Virus record (IMG/VR): IMGVR_UViG_3300030101_002795
Location: 1-29,287 of that record
Direction: 5' to 3' (one strand)
DNA from: a virus
DNA: 29,287 bases
Both the position numbers and the translations under genes were made by a program. Under the pieces are notes generated by a model. It was not told the origin of the DNA, made no database searches, and saw only the letters and a program-made list of their open reading frames with translations. Shown one piece after another: positions 12,730 to 18,698 of this stretch; the stretch's first letter is position 1; the number at the start of each line of letters is the position of its first letter.

Positions 12730-13814
12730 CGGCCTACTACAACGAAAACGATAAACAAACTTGTGCTTGGTTGCGAGAACTGATTAAACAGGATCTGATC
12801 GCACCGGGTGACGTAGACGAGAGAGACATTAGAGATGTTAGATCAAATGAACTTATTCAATTTAAACAAATTCACCTCTTCGCCGGCATCGGGGTCTGGA
12901 GCTACGCACTCCGAAACGCCGGATGGCCGGACGATAGACCCGTCCTCACCGGAAGTTGTCCATGCCAGCCATTCTCATCAGCCGGCAAAAAAGACGGAAC
13001 AAAAGACAAGCGACACCTCTGGCCAGAAATGTATCGACTCATCGCCGGTTTACCAAAGAGCAAAAGACCGCCAACAATCTTTGGCGAACAGGTTGCACAA
13101 AAAGCTGGTCAGGCTTGGTTCGACACTCTACAAGCAGACCTGGCGCGAGAAAACTACGCCGCAGGGTTGGTCGTTTTTCCAGCTTGTAGCGTCGGCGCAC
13201 CGCACCTCCGGCAAAGACTCTACTGGTTTGCAGACAACGTGGAACAGTCCAACCGCGATGGACGGCAACAGAGGGCCACATGCCATAACGATGGACGAAA
13301 ACGGCAACGCCCAACGGATCAGCAAAACGACCGGTACAAAGTTTGGAATGACACTGGTGACGCAGAGCCAGCTGACGGCATGGAAAACACCAGTAGCCAA
13401 CGACCAGACGGGCAGTCAATATGCGTACAAAAAAAACAAGGAAAAGATCCTAAAACTGCCGGGCGAGGCTCAACTGACGGGGTGGCCAACGTGCAATGCA
13501 AGCGAAACCTGCGAGAAATTGGAGACAGTAGAAAAACGGAAACAGAGACGCAAGAAAGAAGGCAAAAGCGGAGGGCTGATGAAACTTGGCACAACAGTCC
13601 AACTGACGGGGCCGGCCCGACTAACGGCTACTGGCGAAATGCAGATTGGATCTGGTGCAGAGATCAAAAATGGAGGCCAACTGAACCCGGCCTTGAGCCG
13701 CTGGTTGATCGGTCTGCCGCCAGAATGGTGCGACTCCGCGGTTACGGCAACGCCATCGTCGCGCCCCAGGCGCAAGCATTTATAGAATCTTATCTGGAGA
13801 CCGAAAATGCATAA
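12726..13814 (+). CDS. DNA cytosine-5 methyltransferase
   Basis: Transfers a methyl group from S-adenosylmethionine to C5 of cytosine in DNA. The 362-aa product has motif I FAGIG (52-56), motif IV GSCPCQPFS (76-84, catalytic C80), motif VI as GEQV (120-123), motif VIII GAPHLRQRLYW (157-167) and motif X around GYGNAIV (339-345). Residues 172-310, the target-recognition region, are unusually polar and Arg/Gln/Asn-rich. The N-terminal MTAYYNENDK...WLRELI extension is typical of phage members. No cognate restriction enzyme is obvious, so an anti-restriction role is likely. A second frame is open through almost the whole gene (12847-13785). Confidence 0.93.
   Translation: MTAYYNENDKQTCAWLRELIKQDLIAPGDVDERDIRDVRSNELIQFKQIHLFAGIGVWSYALRNAGWPDDRPVLTGSCPCQPFSSAGKKDGTKDKRHLWPEMYRLIAGLPKSKRPPTIFGEQVAQKAGQAWFDTLQADLARENYAAGLVVFPACSVGAPHLRQRLYWFADNVEQSNRDGRQQRATCHNDGRKRQRPTDQQNDRYKVWNDTGDAEPADGMENTSSQRPDGQSICVQKKQGKDPKTAGRGSTDGVANVQCKRNLREIGDSRKTETETQERRQKRRADETWHNSPTDGAGPTNGYWRNADWIWCRDQKWRPTEPGLEPLVDRSAARMVRLRGYGNAIVAPQAQAFIESYLETENA
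12847..13785 (+). CDS. Nested +1-frame protein inside the methyltransferase gene
   Basis: A 312-aa frame (start at 12847, or 12835 for 316 aa) lying entirely within the methyltransferase gene in frame +1. It has its own protein signature: an N-terminal helical part with SLANRLHKKLVRLGSTLYKQ and TWREKTTPQGWSF, then three or four repeats of a QL-T-x-W-x-(T/S)-P type module (TTWNSPTAMDG, SQLTAWKTPVANDQTGSQYA, AQLTGWPTCNAS, VQLTGPARLT). It ends with NPALSRWLIGLPPEW and a Ser/Arg tail. I recall phage and prophage proteins with the same WPTP-type repeats and SRWLMGLPPEW ending, so it is probably conserved. Function unknown. AGAGAG upstream is a weak ribosome binding site. Confidence 0.65.
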   Translation: MNLFNLNKFTSSPASGSGATHSETPDGRTIDPSSPEVVHASHSHQPAKKTEQKTSDTSGQKCIDSSPVYQRAKDRQQSLANRLHKKLVRLGSTLYKQTWREKTTPQGWSFFQLVASAHRTSGKDSTGLQTTWNSPTAMDGNRGPHAITMDENGNAQRISKTTGTKFGMTLVTQSQLTAWKTPVANDQTGSQYAYKKNKEKILKLPGEAQLTGWPTCNASETCEKLETVEKRKQRRKKEGKSGGLMKLGTTVQLTGPARLTATGEMQIGSGAEIKNGGQLNPALSRWLIGLPPEWCDSAVTATPSSRPRRKHL

Positions 13815-14250
13815 CCTACCCATACTCGACACGAAACAAGTTTCCGAAATGTTTAGCATTCCAATGCGAACCATTAAATACTACACCGAATTGCAAATTG
13901 TAGAATTAGTAGACCAACATCCGGGCATAGGCAATACGCGCCGTTACAGCATATACAATTTGGTGAGCGTGTTACTGGCATGGCACTTGGACAATCTTGG
14001 TGTAAGCACACCGGCGATTGCAAAAAAAGCAGAGTTATTAAACCACGGTATTGCCCGATTCCTTAAGGAACCCTATCCATCGCGTTACATGTCGCTCTAT
14101 GTTACGTCAGATGCGGAAATAAAAGTATCGTGGCACACCAGCACAAATTTTCCTTATACAACGTCCATACTGATCGATTTAGAAATGCTGCACGAAGACG
14201 TGGTGGACGCGCTTAATAAACAATCGGACATCCTATGCCAAATGAAATAA
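13807..14250 (+). CDS. MerR-like HTH protein
   Basis: A 147-aa DNA-binding protein. The N-terminus carries a MerR-type winged HTH: LDTKQVSEMFSIPMRTIKYY, then RRYSIYNLVSVLLAW, matching the usual helix-turn-helix-wing pattern with its RYY and RRY landmarks. The C-terminal 70 residues (SRYMSLYVTSDAEIKVSWHT, ILIDLEMLHEDVVDALN) are not a known effector domain. GGAGA lies 6 nt before the ATG, which overlaps the methyltransferase stop by 8 nt. Probably a regulator of phage early or late genes; the target is unknown. Confidence 0.7.
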   Translation: MHNLPILDTKQVSEMFSIPMRTIKYYTELQIVELVDQHPGIGNTRRYSIYNLVSVLLAWHLDNLGVSTPAIAKKAELLNHGIARFLKEPYPSRYMSLYVTSDAEIKVSWHTSTNFPYTTSILIDLEMLHEDVVDALNKQSDILCQMK

Positions 14251-14264
14251 TACTGGAGCATGAA

Positions 14265-14477
14265 ATGGTAATTGTGGTTGAGGTGACCGCTCAAGTTTTA
14301 GGCGAGAACCGCGATGCCCGTTTTGACGAGCCGGGTGAGTGCCAGTTTAGCGGTGACATAAAAGTGGTATGGAACAACGAGGACATCACAACAAAACTTG
14401 ATGAAGATGACATAGAAAAAATCCGAAACCACATAGACGGAGAAATTCAATATAGATCCGTTACAGAAATGGAGTAA
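14265..14477 (+). CDS. Small acidic hypothetical protein
   Basis: A 70-aa acidic protein (VIVVEVTAQVLGENRDARFD, then ITTKLDEDDIEKIRNHIDGE). It looks like a few beta strands followed by one helix, a plan common in short phage proteins of unknown role. The ATG at 14265 is chosen because GGAG lies 6 nt upstream; an ATG at 14235, inside the previous gene, has no such site. Confidence 0.6.
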   Translation: MVIVVEVTAQVLGENRDARFDEPGECQFSGDIKVVWNNEDITTKLDEDDIEKIRNHIDGEIQYRSVTEME

Positions 14478-14479
14478 AA

Positions 14480-14746
14480 ATGGCAGGGGTAAACGGTCAA
14501 CATATAAAGATGCTGATAAAACTTAATCGGAGACTAAATAAACGCCTAACGCTTACCTATCCTGATTTTGAAAAAGCAAAGAAAGAACTGCGTGACATTT
14601 TGCTCAGTGCTGCACGGGGTCATGCTGACTACGAGCAGTGGGTATTTAATGAATTGTTACAAGTAAGTAGAAATGAAAGAAAAGAATTAGAAAAAAACGG
14701 TAAACGTGCGCTTGTTGCACTCGACCAAACATTACAAAAGGACTAA
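14480..14746 (+). CDS. Small basic helical hypothetical protein
   Basis: An 88-aa Lys/Arg-rich protein, predicted nearly all helical (IKMLIKLNRRLNKRL, FEKAKKELRDILLSAARGHA, QVSRNERKELEKNGKRALVA). GGAG lies 5 nt before the ATG, and the gene begins 2 nt after the previous stop. No domain recognised; DNA or RNA binding is possible from charge. Confidence 0.6.
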   Translation: MAGVNGQHIKMLIKLNRRLNKRLTLTYPDFEKAKKELRDILLSAARGHADYEQWVFNELLQVSRNERKELEKNGKRALVALDQTLQKD

Positions 14747-14748
14747 CA

Positions 14749-15012
14749 ATGGATAAAAGACAATTTAGAGATACGCACAACACGCCCATCACTCCGGCGC
14801 AACAACGGGTGCTTGATGTCATACGGCGACACTTAGAGGAACACAATCGCACACCGACCATTAGGCAGATATGCGAAGAGCTTGGACTCAAGTCTACGTT
14901 CAGCGTATCCACCCAGATAAACCGTTTGCAGAAGAAGGGTCATCTGGCATACGGGCCAAGAGTCGCGCTAAGTGACCGTTATCGAACGGTTGTCCTGGAG
15001 AAGAGCGAGTGA
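14749..15012 (+). CDS. Stand-alone LexA-type DNA-binding domain
   Basis: An 87-aa protein matching the N-terminal winged-helix domain of LexA: ITPAQQRVLDVIRRHLEEHN, RTPTIRQICEELGLKSTFSV, then a helix and wing ending in RYRTVV. LexA normally continues into an autoprotease domain of over 100 residues. Here the gene stops, so it cannot self-cleave. It could bind SOS-type boxes constitutively or control phage promoters. AAGGA lies 6 nt before the ATG, and the stop overlaps the next GTG start by 3 nt. Confidence 0.85.
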   Translation: MDKRQFRDTHNTPITPAQQRVLDVIRRHLEEHNRTPTIRQICEELGLKSTFSVSTQINRLQKKGHLAYGPRVALSDRYRTVVLEKSE

Positions 15013-15797
15013 TCGACCACCTTGTGTATTATTCGGGTGGCGTGGGGTCGTGGGCAGCGGCACGGAGGTTATCTGTTCAGGGTCATGTAGACATACTAAC
15101 CCTTCTATTTGCTGACACCTTAATCGAAGACGAGGATCTATACAGATTTTTAGACGAAAGCGTAGAAAACATTAAACAATATTGCGAAGTAGATTTCGTG
15201 CGAATCACCGAAGGGCGCGACGTTTGGCAAGTGTTTGAAGATGTAAAATATATCGGCAACTCACGCATTGACCCATGTTCAAGAATACTCAAACGTGAGT
15301 TTATGGATGCGTGGCGAGACGAACACTGCGACCCCAAACACACCGTGCTGTATTACGGCATAGACTGGACGGAACAGCACCGCTTAGACCGCGTGAAAGA
15401 ACGAGTTGGTGACTGGTTCATACAAGCACCGATGTGTGAGGAACCGTTTTTAAACAAAGGTGACATGATCGACTGGTTGGCAAAAGAAGGCATCAAGCCA
15501 CCACGCCTCTATGAGCTTGGCTTTCCACATAATAACTGTGGTGGGTTTTGCGTGAAAGCCGGACAAGCTCAGTTTCGTTTATTACTAAGGCACTTTCCAG
15601 AACGCTACAAGCAGCACGAAGAAAAAGAGCAAGAAGTAGCACGTAAGATCGGTAGCGAGAATGCCACCATTTTACGTGACCGTCGAAACAACAAAACAAC
15701 CCCCCTATCATTACGCGCTTTTCGTGAGCGCATTGAAAAGCAGCCCGATCTGTTTGACCAGTTTGACTGGGGCGGATGCGGTTGCGCTTTGGAGTGA
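15009..15797 (+). CDS. PP-loop adenine nucleotide hydrolase, PAPS-reductase-like
   Basis: A 262-aa protein of the PP-loop ATPase/PAPS reductase superfamily. The nucleotide loop is SGGVGSW at residues 9-15, in place of the usual SGGxDS. Cys residues cluster at 90, 177, 181, 257 and 259 (DPCSR, NNCGGFC, GGCGC), which could bind an Fe-S cluster or zinc, as in DndC-type proteins that thiolate DNA. It is unlikely to do sulfate assimilation in a phage; DNA or RNA modification is a better guess. Start is GTG at 15009, overlapping the LexA-like stop. An alternative is a tRNA-modifying enzyme. Confidence 0.75.
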   Translation: MIDHLVYYSGGVGSWAAARRLSVQGHVDILTLLFADTLIEDEDLYRFLDESVENIKQYCEVDFVRITEGRDVWQVFEDVKYIGNSRIDPCSRILKREFMDAWRDEHCDPKHTVLYYGIDWTEQHRLDRVKERVGDWFIQAPMCEEPFLNKGDMIDWLAKEGIKPPRLYELGFPHNNCGGFCVKAGQAQFRLLLRHFPERYKQHEEKEQEVARKIGSENATILRDRRNNKTTPLSLRAFRERIEKQPDLFDQFDWGGCGCALE

Positions 15798-15799
15798 TT

Positions 15800-15994
15800 A
15801 TGACAGATAAAACAGACCAACTCAAGTTGCTGACCGTGCCGGAAGTGGCAGAGATGTTGTCGATTTCGGAAAGCCATGTATACGCATTAAAAGCAACGGG
15901 CAAATTAAAATTTATTAAAATTGGGCGCTCAACTCGCTACAAACGCACCGATATTGAACGATTCATAAACGAACGGATTGACCAGTTAGAATGA
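15800..15994 (+). CDS. Excisionase-like helix-turn-helix protein
   Basis: A 64-aa DNA-binding protein of the HTH_17/excisionase type: LLTVPEVAEMLSISESHVYA, then FIKIGRSTRYKRTDIERFI. Homologues insert into AlpA/Xis-like sites and bend DNA. GGAG lies 6 nt before the ATG at 15800. It is the last gene of the rightward early operon, ending just before the terminator, attP and integrase, so it is the best candidate recombination directionality factor. A purely transcriptional role remains possible. Confidence 0.85.
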   Translation: MTDKTDQLKLLTVPEVAEMLSISESHVYALKATGKLKFIKIGRSTRYKRTDIERFINERIDQLE

Positions 15995-16039
15995 CACGCA
16001 TTAAGGAGATATTAAGGAGATAGCGCATATTTAAACCAA

Positions 16040-16077
16040 AACAACCACCTACGAATTGACGTAAGTGGTTGTTTTTT
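16040..16077 (+). terminator. Terminator of early operon
   Basis: AACAACCAC (16040-16048) pairs with GTGGTTGTT (16065-16073), extended inward by TACG/CGTA with one mismatch around a 6-nt loop. The T run lies at 16072-16077. It ends rightward transcription after the excisionase-like gene and directly abuts the attP core, so it could also insulate attP and the integrase. Confidence 0.85.
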
Positions 16078-16078
16078 A

Positions 16079-16125
16079 TGGTGAGCCCGGCGCGAATCGA
16101 ACGCGCGACCAATTGATTAAAAGTC
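16079..16125 (-). other. attP: attP core: 3' half of tRNA-Lys(TTT)
   Basis: Read on the minus strand, 47 nt correspond to the 3' half of a bacterial tRNA-Lys. They comprise the anticodon loop CTTTTAA, the 3' anticodon stem TCAAT, a variable loop, a five-pair T arm (GCGCG/CGCGC) around TTCGATT, the acceptor strand CGGGCTC, discriminator A and CCA. The 5' half of a tRNA is absent, so this is not a tRNA gene. Many temperate phages carry such a segment to rebuild the host tRNA on integration. It lies between the early-operon terminator and the integrase, the expected attP place. Confidence 0.88.
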
Positions 16126-16198
16126 CGTACAAGGGCAATGTGACCAACACAACAAAAACAACGACTTACGTGTTTAATGCTTGTATAGTAGTGTTAAA

Positions 16199-16239
16199 TG
16201 TAGTATATTGAACTACACAAAACTACACAAAACTATGCC
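16199..16239. repeat. ACTACA repeats, likely integrase arm-type sites
   Basis: AACTACACAA is repeated in tandem at 16211-16220 and 16221-16230 and followed by AACTATGCCA. TGTAGT (16199-16204) and ACTACA (16212-16217) form a dyad. The 10-bp periodicity, close to one helical turn, and the position between attP core and integrase fit arm-type binding sites. Confidence 0.5.
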
Positions 16240-16272
16240 AAATGAGCATTGCACTAAGGAGATATTAAGGAG

Positions 16273-17532
16273 ATGAATAAACCAGCAAAACGATACCACG
16301 AAGGCAATGTTGCTTATTTCAAGCGCACTCAAAAAGGCGAAGGAAAATATTGGCATTGTCAGTATACAGACCGCGTTACTGGTAAACAAGTGTCACAAAG
16401 CCTACGGTGTACAACATTAAGAATGGCTCGTAAAAAAGCAAAAGAAATCAACGACGCTTTAGAAGGTGGCACACTTAAAAAAGTCAAAGAGGTAAAAAAA
16501 AACAGAGGCGTGACCTTTGCCCAAGTGACTGAAGAATACTTCAATGGCGAAACGCAAAACACGAAGAAGTTGCGTAAGCGTCGCCTTAAGGCCGTGACCG
16601 AAAAGAGTGCTGCTACGGTTAAAGGTGAGCAGTCATTTGCACGAACCATTTGCGCTGATTTTGGACACCAACCTGTAGCATCAATCACTGCATTGGACAT
16701 CACAAAATGGTTGACCAAGATGTCGAAAAAAGGCGTAAGAGGGTTAGACGGTGGATGGACACCCAGCACCCGTAATCGCCATAAATCATTTTTCAGTTGT
16801 GTGTTACATTTGGCCGAAGAGAAAAACTACATCGCACGTTGGCCGATGGACGAGGTAGACCATGTAGATGAACTGGTCGATGAAAAGGATTTGCCCACTC
16901 AAACAAAGTTTGACCAGCTACTCGGGTATTTGCCCCCGTATGTTTCGCTGATAATGAGCCTGATGCGATATACCGGAATGCGGGCCGGTGAGCTACATAG
17001 CCTCGTATGGCGAGATATAGATTGGACGGAAAATGTTATCGTGATCCGACCAAGTAAAGAAAAAGCATCAAGGGGTCGTAAGATACCAATGAATGACTAC
17101 GTAAGACCCACGCTCGACGACTTACGCGGTGGCAGTTCTTGGGTGAAAGAGAAAAGCGGTCACAAAGTGCCTACGATCTTTTGGCCGTCCGATGAAAACC
17201 TGGACGATCTAATCATACCGCCTATCAATATATATAACACGCTTAAACGTGCCGTCGGTCAACTTTTAGAAGATACTAAGCATCTCAAAGGCGAGGATCG
17301 GTGGACAATCAAAAAGGTCAATCGCCACATGATGCGACATCTGTTTGCTACCGATGGATCAGATAGGGGTATGCGTGATTCTGTCTTGATGGATATAGGT
17401 GGGTGGAACTCTATAACTATGTTACGTCGCTATCGCCACGAATCGGCCAAGCGTAATCAGGAAGAAATGCAACTGCTTAATGGCATTGCGAATAACCCAA
17501 AGCCAAAACTAAAAGCTACAAAACGAGCCTAA
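16273..17532 (+). CDS. int: Phage integrase, tyrosine recombinase
   Basis: A 419-aa integrase with an N-terminal arm-binding region (YFKRTQKGEGKYWHCQYTDR, beta-rich), a core-binding domain (about 80-195) and the catalytic domain. Catalytic residues are visible: R237 in YTGMRAGEL, Lys in PSKEKASRGRK (about 262-264), H352 and R355 in RHMMRH, W378 in GGWNS and Y387 in LRRYRH. It should recombine the adjacent attP (16079-16125) with a host tRNA-Lys gene. The ribosome binding site lies within a direct repeat. The gene converges on the lysis genes that follow. Confidence 0.95.
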   Translation: MNKPAKRYHEGNVAYFKRTQKGEGKYWHCQYTDRVTGKQVSQSLRCTTLRMARKKAKEINDALEGGTLKKVKEVKKNRGVTFAQVTEEYFNGETQNTKKLRKRRLKAVTEKSAATVKGEQSFARTICADFGHQPVASITALDITKWLTKMSKKGVRGLDGGWTPSTRNRHKSFFSCVLHLAEEKNYIARWPMDEVDHVDELVDEKDLPTQTKFDQLLGYLPPYVSLIMSLMRYTGMRAGELHSLVWRDIDWTENVIVIRPSKEKASRGRKIPMNDYVRPTLDDLRGGSSWVKEKSGHKVPTIFWPSDENLDDLIIPPINIYNTLKRAVGQLLEDTKHLKGEDRWTIKKVNRHMMRHLFATDGSDRGMRDSVLMDIGGWNSITMLRRYRHESAKRNQEEMQLLNGIANNPKPKLKATKRA

Positions 17533-17539
17533 CACAAGA

Positions 17540-17600
17540 GCCGCACCGGGCGTGGCAACACCCACACGAATCGCCACAAGAAGTTAAAGCCCGGCACGGC
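17540..17600. terminator. Large hairpin between convergent genes
   Basis: GCCG-CA-CCGGGC (17540-17551) pairs with GCCCGG-CA-CGGC (17589-17600), with an inner GTGGC/GCCAC stem. It lies between the convergent integrase and holin-like genes. There is no clear T run, so bidirectional terminator function is uncertain, but the structure is symmetric and GC-rich. Confidence 0.45.
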
Positions 17601-17606
17601 CATTTG

Positions 17607-17777
17607 TTATTTAGCGTGGGCATCTACATAGGCTTGACCCAGCACATACGCTGCGGCTACCAGAGCGATGGGCCATGTGACCTCAACGGCACCGGTTCCG
17701 GCTGCTGCTGTGATGGCAGCGGTTACGCCGAGTTTTCGGCTACCTAATTTTTCTTTCAAATCATTCAGAAGTTTCAT
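17607..17777 (-). CDS. Holin-like small membrane protein
   Basis: A 56-aa protein beginning MKLLNDLKEKLGSRKLG. It has two short Ala/Val-rich hydrophobic segments (VTAAITAAAGTG and WPIALVAAAYVLGQAY) and ends DAHAK. The closing VAAAYVLGQAYVDA pattern is familiar from small phage holin-type proteins. It would permeabilise the inner membrane and release the M15 endolysin. The ATG at 17777 lies 17 nt inside the preceding gene; an upstream ATG gives 64 aa. It is the last gene of the leftward late operon. Confidence 0.6.
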   Translation of the reverse strand: MKLLNDLKEKLGSRKLGVTAAITAAAGTGAVEVTWPIALVAAAYVLGQAYVDAHAK

Positions 17778-17961
17778 CGTTTTCGCTTTCCGCACTGGCA
17801 TCCTCTTGTAGGCTCTCCAGTGCCGTTATTGCGCCGCTTTGACGTTGTATCAGGGCGTTCAGTTCCGTGACTTTTGTTTGCGCCTCCTGGAGCATCTGGA
17901 GCGCTTCCTGACGGTTGTTTGTTAGCTCGTCGATTTTGTTTACAACAGCCGATTCGGTCAT
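17761..17961 (-). CDS. Small coiled-coil protein of lysis cluster
   Basis: A 66-aa protein, nearly all heptad-like helix (NKIDELTNNRQEALQMLQEA, then TKVTELNALIQRQSGAI) with an acidic Ser-rich tail. A strong ribosome binding site (AGGAGAGGA) precedes the ATG. It overlaps the holin-like gene by 17 nt. Coiled-coil partners occur beside phage holins, but no spanin lipobox or membrane anchor is seen. Function unknown. Confidence 0.6.
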   Translation of the reverse strand: MTESAVVNKIDELTNNRQEALQMLQEAQTKVTELNALIQRQSGAITALESLQEDASAESENDETSE

Positions 17962-17991
17962 CTTCCTCTCCTGTGGGTTAGTTGAGTTTCT

Positions 17992-18141
17992 CTATCGTTT
18001 TTTTGCTGTCTTTTTGCTTGCACGAAATGCCTTTGCAGTAGGCGCACCTTTAGTGCCGGGTTTACGCATCTTCTCACCCGACCCACCGGCTATGCGCTTA
18101 CGTTTGGCATGGATATTCGCGTATAGTCCTCGTTTAGCCAT
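17992..18141 (-). CDS. Tiny basic phage protein (MAKRGLYANIHAKRKRI family)
   Basis: A 49-aa protein, about 40% Lys/Arg, beginning MAKRGLYANIHAKRKRI with GSGEKMRKPGTKGAPTAKAF in the middle. I recall close look-alikes in many aquatic podoviruses, always tiny, always in structural or lysis regions. No stop separates it from its neighbour by more than 3 nt. It probably binds nucleic acid or the capsid interior; function is not known. Confidence 0.7.
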   Translation of the reverse strand: MAKRGLYANIHAKRKRIAGGSGEKMRKPGTKGAPTAKAFRASKKTAKKR

Positions 18142-18144
18142 AGA

Positions 18145-18432
18145 TCACCACTTCGTTTTATGCGACCAATAACGAGCCGACATTTTAGATGGTTTAGAGT
18201 CTTGAGCATTGTGTCTCGCGTAGTAGGATTTACGCCGTGCTTTTTGCTTTGCTGACGTAGGGTTTTTACCGGCCCCCCTGACACCTTGTTGCCCGAATCG
18301 AATGGTTTTGGTTTGACCGCCCGACTTAGCCACTACCACATGCGACTTGGTTTTGTGGTTAGGCGTTCGCTTGGGTTTGTTGTAGGCGCTGACCCCTGCT
18401 CTTGCAAGTTTCGGATCTCGTTTTGCTGGCAT
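18145..18432 (-). CDS. Basic phage protein, DUF5872-like
   Basis: A 95-aa basic protein with SAYNKPKRTPNHKTKSHVVV, IRFGQQGVRGAG and a C-terminal MSARYWSHKTKW. These features match, from memory, a family of short basic proteins (DUF5872) common in aquatic phages and some bacteria. The role is unknown; the RFGQ..G and WxxKxKW motifs are conserved. The ATG overlaps the preceding stop by 1 nt (TGATG), so it is coupled to the 52-aa gene. Confidence 0.7.
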   Translation of the reverse strand: MPAKRDPKLARAGVSAYNKPKRTPNHKTKSHVVVAKSGGQTKTIRFGQQGVRGAGKNPTSAKQKARRKSYYARHNAQDSKPSKMSARYWSHKTKW

Positions 18433-18590
18433 CAGCGACCGACCTTGCCCATTGCTTTTTTGTGAGCAGCAGTGAATGTTGATCCTGCTCTCATTGATTT
18501 CCGCATCTCAGCCATGTGTTTTGCGGTGTGATGTTTGGCATGTCTGCTCAGTGCATTTTGCTGCCGTGTCGTTAATTTTTTTGCTGGCAT
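18432..18590 (-). CDS. Tiny basic protein with His/Lys-rich helix
   Basis: A 52-aa protein beginning MPAKKLTTRQQNALSRHAKH, followed by HTAKHMAEMRKSMRAG and FTAAHKKAMGKVGR. It is very basic and helical. The start overlaps the stop of the upstream 35-aa gene (TAATG), and its stop overlaps the DUF5872-like start (TGATG). The perfect couplings prove it is part of the translated string. Probably nucleic-acid binding; function unknown. Confidence 0.7.
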   Translation of the reverse strand: MPAKKLTTRQQNALSRHAKHHTAKHMAEMRKSMRAGSTFTAAHKKAMGKVGR

Positions 18591-18697
18591 TAGCGACCTC
18601 GTTTTTTGCTCTTTGGCTTGGCTTTGTTTTTAGCTTTAGCAGCAGCTTTTTTACCTTTTGCAGTATATGGATATTTCTGACCTTTTACCATTGGCAT
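18590..18697 (-). CDS. 35-aa Lys/Ala-rich protein
   Basis: A 35-aa product starting MPMVKGQKYPYTAKGKKAAA and continuing as a Lys/Ala-rich histone-like tail. AAAGGAGG lies 6 nt before the ATG, one of the strongest ribosome binding sites in the window, so high expression is expected. It heads the coupled series of basic proteins down to 17992. Abundant basic peptides could neutralise packaged DNA, but this is conjecture. Confidence 0.65.
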   Translation of the reverse strand: MPMVKGQKYPYTAKGKKAAAKAKNKAKPKSKKRGR

Positions 18698-18698
18698 G

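Larger units (their letters stand above)
16002..16274. repeat. Direct repeats flanking the attachment site
   Basis: The 20-mer made of TAAGGAGATA followed by TTAAGGAGAT occurs exactly at 16002-16021 and 16255-16274, on either side of the tRNA-like core and 253 bp apart. Each copy itself contains TAAGGAGAT twice. The second copy doubles as the integrase ribosome binding site (AAGGAGATG). They are plausible arm-type integrase or excisionase sites. Confidence 0.6.

Noticed and set aside
13039-13419. Leftward frames across the methyltransferase gene
   Set aside because: Cys/Arg-rich composition without start signals; unlike the +1 nested frame, they show no repeat modules or protein-like pattern.
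16079-16150. A functional tRNA-Lys gene
   Set aside because: Only the anticodon loop to CCA half is present; the acceptor 5' strand and D arm are missing, so it is an attachment core.
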